Shown: in pieces, positions 1 to 4,783 of the stretch
How the letters are laid out: every line of letters starts with the position of its first letter
Numbering within the stretch: the stretch's first letter is position 1
DNA from: JBFWUM01 sp050247255
Lineage (GTDB): Bacteria > Acidobacteriota > Vicinamibacteria > Vicinamibacterales > UBA2999
Assembly: GCA_050247255.1 (NCBI GenBank)
Contig: JBFWUM010000098.1
Span: forward strand, 1 to 7,357
Reading direction: 5' to 3'
DNA length: 7,357 nt
Notes under the pieces: generated by a model
Seen by the model: the letters and a program-made list of their open reading frames with translations, nothing else
Told to the model about the DNA's origin: nothing
Database searches by the model: none
Position numbers and translations under genes: made by a program

Positions 1-89
1 GCGAACGCCGTGAGCGCCGCGCCCGCGAGCGCGGTGAGCACCAGCGACTGCGGGCGGGGCATGCCCATCGCGAATCCGGGTCTGCTCAT
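1..89 (-). CDS. Small protein with hydrophobic N-terminal segment (partial, N-terminus only)
   Basis: Only the first 29 codons are inside the window; the gene runs off its left edge. The ATG at 89-87 is chosen because GGAGG (minus strand, 103-99) sits nine bases upstream, with a second purine-rich GAGGA closer in. The visible protein begins MSRPGFAMGMPRPQ and continues with an Ala/Leu/Val-rich stretch (about residues 16-29) that could be the start of a membrane segment. It is the first gene after the capsid polyprotein, where phages often carry small head-decoration, head-completion or membrane proteins. I do not recognise the family, and the fragment is too short to assign a role. The good ribosome binding site and the codon use make it a credible gene. 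Confidence 0.55.
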   Translation of the reverse strand, partial: MSRPGFAMGMPRPQSLVLTALAGAALTAF

Positions 90-98
90 GTCCTCGAT

Positions 99-103
99 CC
101 TCC
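99..103 (-). promoter_or_regulatory. Ribosome binding site of the partial downstream gene
   Basis: The minus strand reads GGAGG here, nine bases before the ATG at 89-87. This decides the start of the partial gene, because the two in-frame ATGs just downstream (codons 8 and 10) have no comparable signal. Confidence 0.6.
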
Positions 104-132
104 GTGTCTCTGCGATCCGGTGTCAGACGAAG

Positions 133-160
133 GGCCGCGCGCCCGGATGGACGCGCGGCC
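133..160 (-). terminator. GC-rich hairpin after the capsid gene
   Basis: A perfect 9-bp inverted repeat (GGCCGCGCG at 133-141, CGCGCGGCC at 152-160) encloses a 10-base loop. It begins 16 bases after the stop codon of the capsid polyprotein and lies upstream of the next gene's ribosome binding site. Its placement suits a transcription terminator or a structure protecting the 3' end of the capsid message. No run of T follows on the minus strand, so it is not a canonical intrinsic terminator and may be only a partial terminator or RNA stabiliser. Confidence 0.4.
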
Positions 161-176
161 ACTCCGCCGCGATGGG

Positions 177-1709
177 CTAGGCGACGATGCCGCCCGAGAA
201 GCCGCGGTAGTCGGTGACGGCGCCGCCGTAGATGTGGCGGACGCGCCAGGTCAGGGTGTCGTTCGCGAACATGCTGCCGACGTTCGGCATGTCCTGGAGC
301 AGCAGCTCCGGGTCCTCCTGCCCGTCGAGGAAGCCGATCTCGATCATCGGCGTCTGCGTCGGGTCGGTGGTGATGAAGTAGTTGTTGGTGTCGGTCCAGT
401 AGTCGATGACGATCGGCATCAGACCGAGCGACGCGACGAAGGACCGGTCGTTGTTGTTCGAGCCGGTGACCTGCTCCGTCTTCAGGAGCTTGAAGGCGGC
501 GGACTCGAGATCGTTCGGCACGATCAGGTACTTCGCGACGAGGCCGAGCCGCTTGCCGTTCGACATGTCGGTCTGCTGCTTGATCTTCTGGCGCAGCGAC
601 TCGATGTTGGCGTCCGACAGCGCGGTCGACACGAGGTTCACGTGACCCGACGCGATGAGGGCGGTCGAGTCGTAGATGGTGGGGTTCGCCGCCAGGAAGT
701 CCCACACGAACTCGTGCAGGGTCTGCGCGGCCGCCTTGGCCATCTTGCTCGGGATGCGGCGGATGAGGCTCACGTCGTCGTTCTTGATCGCCTCGAGACT
801 CACCGACTCCGTGCCGCCGCGCTTCGCGGGCGCGTAGGTGGCTTCCTCGTCCGTCGGCGTGGTCAGCGCGGGGTACGGCGCCCGCTCCGACACGATCGAC
901 AGGTTCGGGTAGCCGCCGTAGCGGATCCGGCGCTGCGTCCGGAAGTCCGTGAGCGGCACGACTTCCGCGATCACGTTCCGCCAGTTCTGCAGCGGGCTCG
1001 CCTGGTAGTCCTTCACCATGCGCCGGGTGACCGAGTCCCCGAACGCCTGATCGAAGGTGCCCGAGCTCACCGACTCGGTGAGGCGCTTGGCCTCCGACAG
1101 GCGTCCGGTCACCCGCTCATCGCCGGTGAACTGGACGTAGATCTGCCGGAAGCCGGTCGCGGGCTTGGTCGTGTCGAAGAAGTTGTCGAGCGCCTCGGCG
1201 AACTTCTCCGACGGGCCGGCGCCGAGCTCGATGCGCTGGCCGCCGGCCGGCAGCACGATCCCGCTCTCGGCGAGCTGGCCGTACGTCTCGACCTCGTCGC
1301 GGATCATGCCGACGACGGCGTCCTCGGTGATCGCACCCTGCGACTCGACCACCTGGATCATGCGGCCTCGGAGGCGCTTCTTCAGCACGTCCGGCAGCGA
1401 GCACGTCTGGAGGTTGGAATCGATGAGCAGCTCGCCGAACTTCCGGCGCATGCCCCTGAGCTCGGCCTCGCCGAACTGCTGGGTCGTGGTCGCGGCGGCG
1501 GCGGCCGCCGGCACCGGCGGGGCCTGGCGGTCGGCCGACTCGCCGCCGCCAGCGGCCTCGGCCGCTCGCGCGGTCGCCTCCTGGCTGCGGAGCTCGTCGT
1601 AGATCGCCAGCACGCCGTTCTCCGTCGGCGACTCGCCGAGCGCGGCGAGCTTGGCGATCAGGCCCGCGTTGCCGCTGGCCTTGATGGCTTCGATCAGTCT
1701 GTTCAGCAT
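177..1709 (-). CDS. Nested scaffold-capsid protein from an internal start
   Basis: An in-frame ATG at 1709-1707 (codon 337 of the polyprotein) has a perfect AGGAGG eight bases upstream, much better than anything before the outer start. Translation from here would give a 510-aa protein beginning MLNRLIEAIKASGN, made of the scaffold-like and major capsid parts without the protease. The position is exactly where the protease ending (NPAAGG, 311-316, then about 20 residues) gives way to the helical scaffold. Phage lambda does something similar: its scaffold Nu3 starts inside the protease gene C. The inference is that this shorter chain is the main shell building block and the 846-aa form a minor, protease-carrying component. 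What is seen is the start codon and binding site; the ratio of products is inferred. Confidence 0.6.
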   Translation of the reverse strand: MLNRLIEAIKASGNAGLIAKLAALGESPTENGVLAIYDELRSQEATARAAEAAGGGESADRQAPPVPAAAAAATTTQQFGEAELRGMRRKFGELLIDSNLQTCSLPDVLKKRLRGRMIQVVESQGAITEDAVVGMIRDEVETYGQLAESGIVLPAGGQRIELGAGPSEKFAEALDNFFDTTKPATGFRQIYVQFTGDERVTGRLSEAKRLTESVSSGTFDQAFGDSVTRRMVKDYQASPLQNWRNVIAEVVPLTDFRTQRRIRYGGYPNLSIVSERAPYPALTTPTDEEATYAPAKRGGTESVSLEAIKNDDVSLIRRIPSKMAKAAAQTLHEFVWDFLAANPTIYDSTALIASGHVNLVSTALSDANIESLRQKIKQQTDMSNGKRLGLVAKYLIVPNDLESAAFKLLKTEQVTGSNNNDRSFVASLGLMPIVIDYWTDTNNYFITTDPTQTPMIEIGFLDGQEDPELLLQDMPNVGSMFANDTLTWRVRHIYGGAVTDYRGFSGGIVA

Positions 1710-2717
1710 GCGAGCGTCCTCCTGGAGCGCGGGATCGAGCGTGTTCGACGCGACGAGCTGCATGAGCCGCCCACCCGCCGCCGGATTCGTGACCCAGTCG
1801 ACCGAGTCGACCTTCTTGATACGGACCACGTCGTGGTACGGGCCCGCGGGATTCATGACCGCCACCGATTCGGCGAGCACGTCGTGGCTCAAGCCGAAGA
1901 GGTCAGGCTTGCCGTTCTCGTAGGCGTCGAGCAGTTCCTGGCGCCACGCCGCCCGCGTCACCACGGCGGTCCCGACGAGGCACAGCGTGCCGGCGCCCTT
2001 GGCCTCGGTCGCGCCTGCCGGGTGCACCAGCGCCGGCCGCACGTCCTTCAGGAACCCGACGCACTCGTGGACCGAGCGCCCGAAACGCCGCGGCGTCTCC
2101 TGGTGGTCGGTGTACATCCGGGCGCCCTCGTAGAGGGCTGCGGCCTCCTGGAGCGCCTTGCGCCGGTAGTTGCGGCGGTTCGCGCTCATCCCCTCGCGGA
2201 TGATCACGACGCCCCACAGCTTGCCGCTCGGCTTGCCGCCGGCACTGGCTTCGAAGATCTGGCCGTCCTCGGTAAGCGGGCCGAGCACGCACGACGCCGT
2301 GACGTCGACACCAGCGCCGTCGCCGTCCGTGGCTTCCTTCGCCGCCTCGTAGCGCAGGCGCACCGGCGTCGGCTCGCCGAGCGTCGCCTTGTCGTCCTTC
2401 CCGATGCTGTAGTCGAGCCGCCACCGGTCGTCGCCCTTGCGGACGATCACGTAGTCGTCGAACGTGACCTCGACCCAGGGGCCGTCATAGTCACAGCCCG
2501 GCGTGCTCTTGGCGTACTTTTCCCGCACCGCCCGCCGCACCGCGTCCATGCGCGAGTCGAGGCTGAGGTCGGACGCCTCGAGCAGCCAAGACGCGCCAGA
2601 CGTGAACGCACCGCCGGTCGGCGCCTCGACGGCCTCGCCTGCCGGCAGGTCGCCTTCGTTCTCGCGGAAGCGGCGGAAGATGGTGTTGGGCATCGGGTAC
2701 AAACCAAACGGCGCCAC
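177..2717 (-). CDS. Prohead protease-scaffold-major capsid polyprotein
   Basis: This 846-aa protein joins functions usually encoded by separate head genes. Residues about 50-128 form a small N-terminal domain (DDYVIVRKGDDRWRLDY). Residues about 140-325 resemble a prohead maturation protease: H205 in YTDH and S277 in FGLSHD are the likely catalytic residues, followed by the typical ending SVDWVTNPAAGG (305-316). Residues about 335-500 are helical and charged with an Ala/Pro-rich linker (380-410), as in a scaffold. Residues about 500-846 resemble Mu gpT-type major capsid proteins (gpT-like: NDDVSLIRRIP, LIVPNDLESAAF, IEIGFLDGQEDP). The capsid part would form the icosahedral shell, and the protease would cut the scaffold during maturation. 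The farthest upstream start is a GTG at 2717. An ATG at 2693 (codon 9) is equally possible; neither has a clear Shine-Dalgarno sequence. Fold assignments rest on motif recognition, with the capsid part the most secure. Confidence 0.85.
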   Translation of the reverse strand: MAPFGLYPMPNTIFRRFRENEGDLPAGEAVEAPTGGAFTSGASWLLEASDLSLDSRMDAVRRAVREKYAKSTPGCDYDGPWVEVTFDDYVIVRKGDDRWRLDYSIGKDDKATLGEPTPVRLRYEAAKEATDGDGAGVDVTASCVLGPLTEDGQIFEASAGGKPSGKLWGVVIIREGMSANRRNYRRKALQEAAALYEGARMYTDHQETPRRFGRSVHECVGFLKDVRPALVHPAGATEAKGAGTLCLVGTAVVTRAAWRQELLDAYENGKPDLFGLSHDVLAESVAVMNPAGPYHDVVRIKKVDSVDWVTNPAAGGRLMQLVASNTLDPALQEDARMLNRLIEAIKASGNAGLIAKLAALGESPTENGVLAIYDELRSQEATARAAEAAGGGESADRQAPPVPAAAAAATTTQQFGEAELRGMRRKFGELLIDSNLQTCSLPDVLKKRLRGRMIQVVESQGAITEDAVVGMIRDEVETYGQLAESGIVLPAGGQRIELGAGPSEKFAEALDNFFDTTKPATGFRQIYVQFTGDERVTGRLSEAKRLTESVSSGTFDQAFGDSVTRRMVKDYQASPLQNWRNVIAEVVPLTDFRTQRRIRYGGYPNLSIVSERAPYPALTTPTDEEATYAPAKRGGTESVSLEAIKNDDVSLIRRIPSKMAKAAAQTLHEFVWDFLAANPTIYDSTALIASGHVNLVSTALSDANIESLRQKIKQQTDMSNGKRLGLVAKYLIVPNDLESAAFKLLKTEQVTGSNNNDRSFVASLGLMPIVIDYWTDTNNYFITTDPTQTPMIEIGFLDGQEDPELLLQDMPNVGSMFANDTLTWRVRHIYGGAVTDYRGFSGGIVA
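1718..1723 (-). promoter_or_regulatory. Internal Shine-Dalgarno sequence at the protease/scaffold junction
   Basis: The minus strand reads AGGAGG, a full match to the 16S anti-Shine-Dalgarno core. The spacer to the in-frame ATG at 1709 is eight bases. It lies inside codons for Gln-Glu-Asp (residues 332-334), so it could be chance, but the ideal spacing and the domain-boundary position make an active internal initiation site likely. Confidence 0.6.
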
Positions 2718-2739
2718 AACGTCGATCGGCGACCGGGAG

Positions 2740-2766
2740 CGGGCGCGGGGTCAGGGCCCTCGCCCG
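2740..2766 (-). promoter_or_regulatory. Imperfect hairpin just before the polyprotein start
   Basis: The minus strand can pair CGGGCG with CGCCCG (6 bp). After a single A-G mismatch a further GGG pairs with CCC around a seven-base loop. It ends 22 bases before the GTG at 2717. No T-run follows. In the transcript it could limit access to the outer start, which already lacks a Shine-Dalgarno sequence, or act with the hairpin at 2809-2825 as a processing or attenuation element. In sequence this GC-rich, hairpins also arise by chance. Confidence 0.3.
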
Positions 2767-2808
2767 AGCAGGGTGGTCGTCGTGTCCGTTGCGGCGCCGT
2801 CGGGAACT

Positions 2809-2825
2809 CCGCGGGGCGCCCGCGG
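2809..2825 (-). terminator. Perfect GC hairpin after the small DUF2292-like gene
   Basis: CCGCGGG and CCCGCGG form a perfect 7-bp stem with a three-base GCG loop, 23 bases after the stop codon of the 69-aa gene. The position at the end of the three-gene cassette fits a terminator or a 3'-end stabilising structure. The bases after it on the minus strand (AGTTCCCG) contain no T-run, so complete termination is doubtful, and some read-through into the capsid gene would be expected. Confidence 0.35.
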
Positions 2826-2848
2826 TGATTACGCGATCGAATCGAACT

Positions 2849-3058
2849 CTACGGTTGCTTGCCGGGGGCCTCTGCGAACTGCGACATGCTGTGTTCCATC
2901 TGCCGCAGGAGGCCGACGTCGGCGATCGGGATCTCGTCCACCTTGAACGTCTGGTGCACGTGCACCATCTGAATCTTCCCGGCCTGGAAGGCGATCGTGA
3001 TCTGCCCGTAGGCCTTGCTGCGCGTCATCTCGATCAGCTTGATGATGATGCGCAGCAT
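2849..3058 (-). CDS. Small DUF2292-like protein
   Basis: This 69-aa protein starts at an ATG that directly follows the TAG of the preceding gene (TAGATG), so translation is probably coupled. Residues about 4-44 have a helix followed by YGQITIAFQAGKIQMVHVHQ. This resembles the short DUF2292 (YezD-type) domain, which has the pattern 'YGsv.I.vqdGkiv.ie...K'. That family consists of small proteins of unknown function; the similarity is judged from memory of the pattern. The tail (45-69) is polar and probably disordered. It is the last gene of a three-gene cassette with the sigma-like factor and the Cys/His-rich protein, and it is followed by a GC hairpin. Its role is unknown; a small nucleic-acid or protein-binding accessory of the sigma factor is possible but unsupported. 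Confidence 0.6.
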   Translation of the reverse strand: MLRIIIKLIEMTRSKAYGQITIAFQAGKIQMVHVHQTFKVDEIPIADVGLLRQMEHSMSQFAEAPGKQP

Positions 3059-3382
3059 CTACCGCCCCAGGTGGATCCGCGTGCACCCGCACCCGAACCC
3101 GTGATCCGGATGGCCGAACCCCTCGACCTCGAGGAGGATGCCGCACGGCTGGTGGCCGGCGACCGGCTGCTCCGGCTTGTGGTCGCACCGCAGGTGCATC
3201 TGGAAGCCCCGCGCGTTCAGGAGCTCGACGACCCGGCGGATGCGCTTGACCTCGTCCTTCGTGAACACCACGCGGCGTCGGCCATCGGCATCGCGCGTGA
3301 CGCCGTCGCTCTGCACCGCATCGGCGACGGCCGCCGGCACCACAAGGCCGCTGGGCCGTTCGACGAGATCCTGGCCACTCAT
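3059..3382 (-). CDS. Cys/His-rich small protein, possible zinc binding
   Basis: This 107-aa protein of unrecognised family overlaps the end of the sigma-like gene by four bases (ATGA) and abuts the next start (TAGATG). Residues 1-35 are low in predicted structure. Residues about 39-60 form a basic helix (FTKDEVKRIRRVVELLNARG), which could contact nucleic acid or a protein partner. The C-terminal 45 residues are rich in potential metal ligands: C66-D-H68, H77-Q-P-C80, H91, H94, C98-G-C100 and H104. Two CxH/HxxC-like pairs plus a CGC suggest one bound zinc ion, though no named zinc-finger type fits. Its tight linkage to the sigma-like gene suggests a partner such as an anti-sigma or co-regulator (zinc-binding anti-sigma factors are known), but this is only inference from position. 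Confidence 0.65.
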   Translation of the reverse strand: MSGQDLVERPSGLVVPAAVADAVQSDGVTRDADGRRRVVFTKDEVKRIRRVVELLNARGFQMHLRCDHKPEQPVAGHQPCGILLEVEGFGHPDHGFGCGCTRIHLGR

Positions 3383-3900
3383 GCGTTGTCCGCCTCTGAC
3401 TGGAGGATGCGCCGCAGTTGCACGCGAGCCCGGTGCAACCGCGACTTGCGCGCGGTGTTACTACAGGTTGAGACAGCGGCGCCCGACAAAAGGTTTCGGA
3501 CTTCCATCTGCTCGAGCGGCCGGAGGCGCGCCACCGCGCGGTGCAACCGATCGCGGCGTTGGTTGTTCGCCACGAGGTCGTCGGGATCGAAGACGACGTC
3601 GACGTGGGTGCGGGCGAGGCGCTCGCGCGTGCGGTCGATCTTCTTCTCGCGGCGGAAGTAGGAGTGCGCCGTGTTCCGCACGACCGAGAACAGGTAGGTC
3701 TGCACGCTGGCCGAGTGCAGCGCTGGCAGACCGCCGCGTGACAGCAGGTTGATCGCGACGTCCTGGGCGATGTCCTGCGCCTCCTGCTCCCGGCCGAATG
3801 TGAAGCGCCGGGCCACGGCCTCGATGAAGCGGCCGTGCTCGGCGAGTACCTCAGCCGCGGAGGGCGAGGTCGCGTCGTCAGGTCGTTCGTCCTGGCTCAT
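3379..3900 (-). CDS. ECF-like sigma-70 family factor with shortened region 4
   Basis: This 173-aa protein is the size of an ECF sigma factor. Residues about 23-86 match region 2: FIEAVARRF, then AQDIAQDVAINLL (2.2) and TYLFSVVRNTAHSYFRREKK (2.3-2.4, the -10 contact and melting face). A linker (90-115) leads to region 4: RAVARLRPLEQMEV (121-134) and a recognition-helix end KSRLHRARVQLRRIL (152-166). Between these, region 4 is about eight residues shorter than in typical ECF factors, and the usual 'EIA..LG.S..TV' helix-turn-helix core is missing, so -35 recognition may be altered. The start is an ATG with GGGGAG ten bases upstream. The gene sits inside a head operon and overlaps the next gene by ATGA. 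It would redirect host RNA polymerase, perhaps to late or capsid promoters; its target is not visible here. Confidence 0.75.
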   Translation of the reverse strand: MSQDERPDDATSPSAAEVLAEHGRFIEAVARRFTFGREQEAQDIAQDVAINLLSRGGLPALHSASVQTYLFSVVRNTAHSYFRREKKIDRTRERLARTHVDVVFDPDDLVANNQRRDRLHRAVARLRPLEQMEVRNLLSGAAVSTCSNTARKSRLHRARVQLRRILQSEADNA

Positions 3901-3932
3901 GGTCCGGCGTCTCCCCTTCTGTGGTCCGCCGC

Positions 3933-4529
3933 CTAGGCCTTCGCCGAGCGCGCCCGGGCGGCCTGCGCCCGGCGGTTCGCCTCAGCCTTGAGGTTCAGCG
4001 GGTTGTTGCCGACGTGCGAGCGGCTGCGCACGATGCCGTCGCGGGCCTCCGCCGGCAGCGCCGTGTCGTCCGGCAGCGGCAGGAGCAGTACGTTGCCCTC
4101 GCGGTCACTCACGACCAGCCCGAACACGTCGCGGAGGACGCGTTCGGTCGCCTCGTCCATCGGGTGGGCCAGCTTGCGGCCGCCGTGGGTCACGATCACG
4201 ACGCGCTCCGCCTCGCCCGCCCGCGGATTGCCCGGGTAGTACCGCCAGCCCGCCAGCTCGCCCGCCTCCGCGTCCGGGTTGATGCCGTAGAGCTCGCAGG
4301 CCTCGGCCAGCAGCAGCGCGCCGGGCTGGTGCCGCAAGTCCGCCGGCAGCGTCTCGAGGAAGTCCTCGTCCGTCGGGATGCCCGGCGCCCCCGCGGTCGG
4401 CTGGTCCTGCTCGTCCGTCGGCCCGCCGGTCTGCGGCGTGTCCGGCGCCTTCGGAGCCCCATGCGTGGGATCGCCTTCCGTTCCGCCGCCGTTGGCGCCC
4501 TTGGCGCCCTTTGCCTTCTTCGGATCCAT
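3933..4529 (-). CDS. Phage head-module protein of unknown function
   Basis: This 198-aa protein is not recognised. The reading frame stays open further upstream (to 4856), but the ATG at 4529 is preferred: AGGGAG lies six bases upstream, and a longer form would overlap the 71-aa gene and the end of the MuF gene. Residues 1-55 are rich in Lys, Gly, Pro and Ala (DPKKAKGAKGANGGG) and are probably disordered. Residues about 57-160 look like a folded domain with a Trp-Tyr core (ELYGINPD, AGWRYYPGNP, RVVIVTHGGRKLAHP, ATERVLRDVFGL). The tail (170-198) is basic and Ala/Arg-rich (KAEANRRAQAARARSAKA) and could bind DNA or a partner. Its place between the MuF and capsid genes suggests a head accessory or scaffold-like role. 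Confidence 0.7.
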   Translation of the reverse strand: MDPKKAKGAKGANGGGTEGDPTHGAPKAPDTPQTGGPTDEQDQPTAGAPGIPTDEDFLETLPADLRHQPGALLLAEACELYGINPDAEAGELAGWRYYPGNPRAGEAERVVIVTHGGRKLAHPMDEATERVLRDVFGLVVSDREGNVLLLPLPDDTALPAEARDGIVRSRSHVGNNPLNLKAEANRRAQAARARSAKA

Positions 4530-4535
4530 CGTCCG

Positions 4536-4541
4536 CTCCCT
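4536..4541 (-). promoter_or_regulatory. Ribosome binding site that fixes the start of the 198-aa gene
   Basis: The minus strand reads AGGGAG six bases before the ATG at 4529-4527, inside the 38-base gap after the preceding gene. This favours the 198-aa form over a longer reading of the same frame, which would run back through the upstream genes. Confidence 0.55.
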
Positions 4542-4567
4542 TCCCCGTGTCGGGTGTGTGGTGGTTG

Positions 4568-4783
4568 CTACGCCTCGTCGTCGCGCGGGTCGACCGGTTC
4601 GCGTCCAGACATGAACCGGTGCTCCCCTCGGCCGGCCATCTCTTCGGCGGCCATCCGTTCGGCCGTCGATCGCGCCACGCCTGTCGCCTCGAGCGCCTCG
4701 ACGCGGTCGCTCCAGGCGGTCTGGTCGGCCACGGTCCAGTCGGACCACGTGGCCAGGATGTCGGGGTCGGTTGGTGTCGTCAC
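4568..4783 (-). CDS. Small acidic phage protein, unknown function
   Basis: This 71-aa protein starts with GTG overlapping the stop of the MuF gene by four bases (GTGA), with AGGGG six bases upstream, so it is probably translated by coupling. It begins MTTPTDPDILATWSDWT; residues about 10-50 look helical and contain ATGVARSTAERMAAEEMAG. The C-terminal 20 residues are charged and probably disordered. It has no transmembrane segment, cysteine or catalytic motif. Its position between minor head and capsid genes makes it a likely part of the same transcript, but I do not recognise the family. The overlap and the binding site are the main support that it is real. Confidence 0.6.
   Translation of the reverse strand: MTTPTDPDILATWSDWTVADQTAWSDRVEALEATGVARSTAERMAAEEMAGRGEHRFMSGREPVDPRDDEA

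Noticed and set aside
120..2828. A 902-codon open frame on the plus strand opposite the capsid polyprotein.
   Set aside because: It is a mirror of the GC-biased codons of the real gene. Its product is very rich in Arg, Val, Asp and Leu with no recognisable motif, while the minus strand encodes a clear capsid protein.
2833..2850. A tRNA T-loop-like GTTCGATTC on the minus strand near the end of the 69-aa gene.
   Set aside because: There is no matching acceptor, D-arm or anticodon stem around it, so it is a chance match.
3430..3500. A possible frameshift explaining the short region 4 of the sigma-like factor.
   Set aside because: I read the other two frames of this strand. One gives an unrelated Cys/Pro-rich product with no helix-turn-helix pattern and the other soon stops; neither restores the missing segment.
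4492..4509. A 9-base tandem repeat (TTGGCGCCC twice).
   Set aside because: It only encodes the short Lys-Gly-Ala repeat in the disordered N-terminus of the 198-aa protein; two copies are not a meaningful repeat array.
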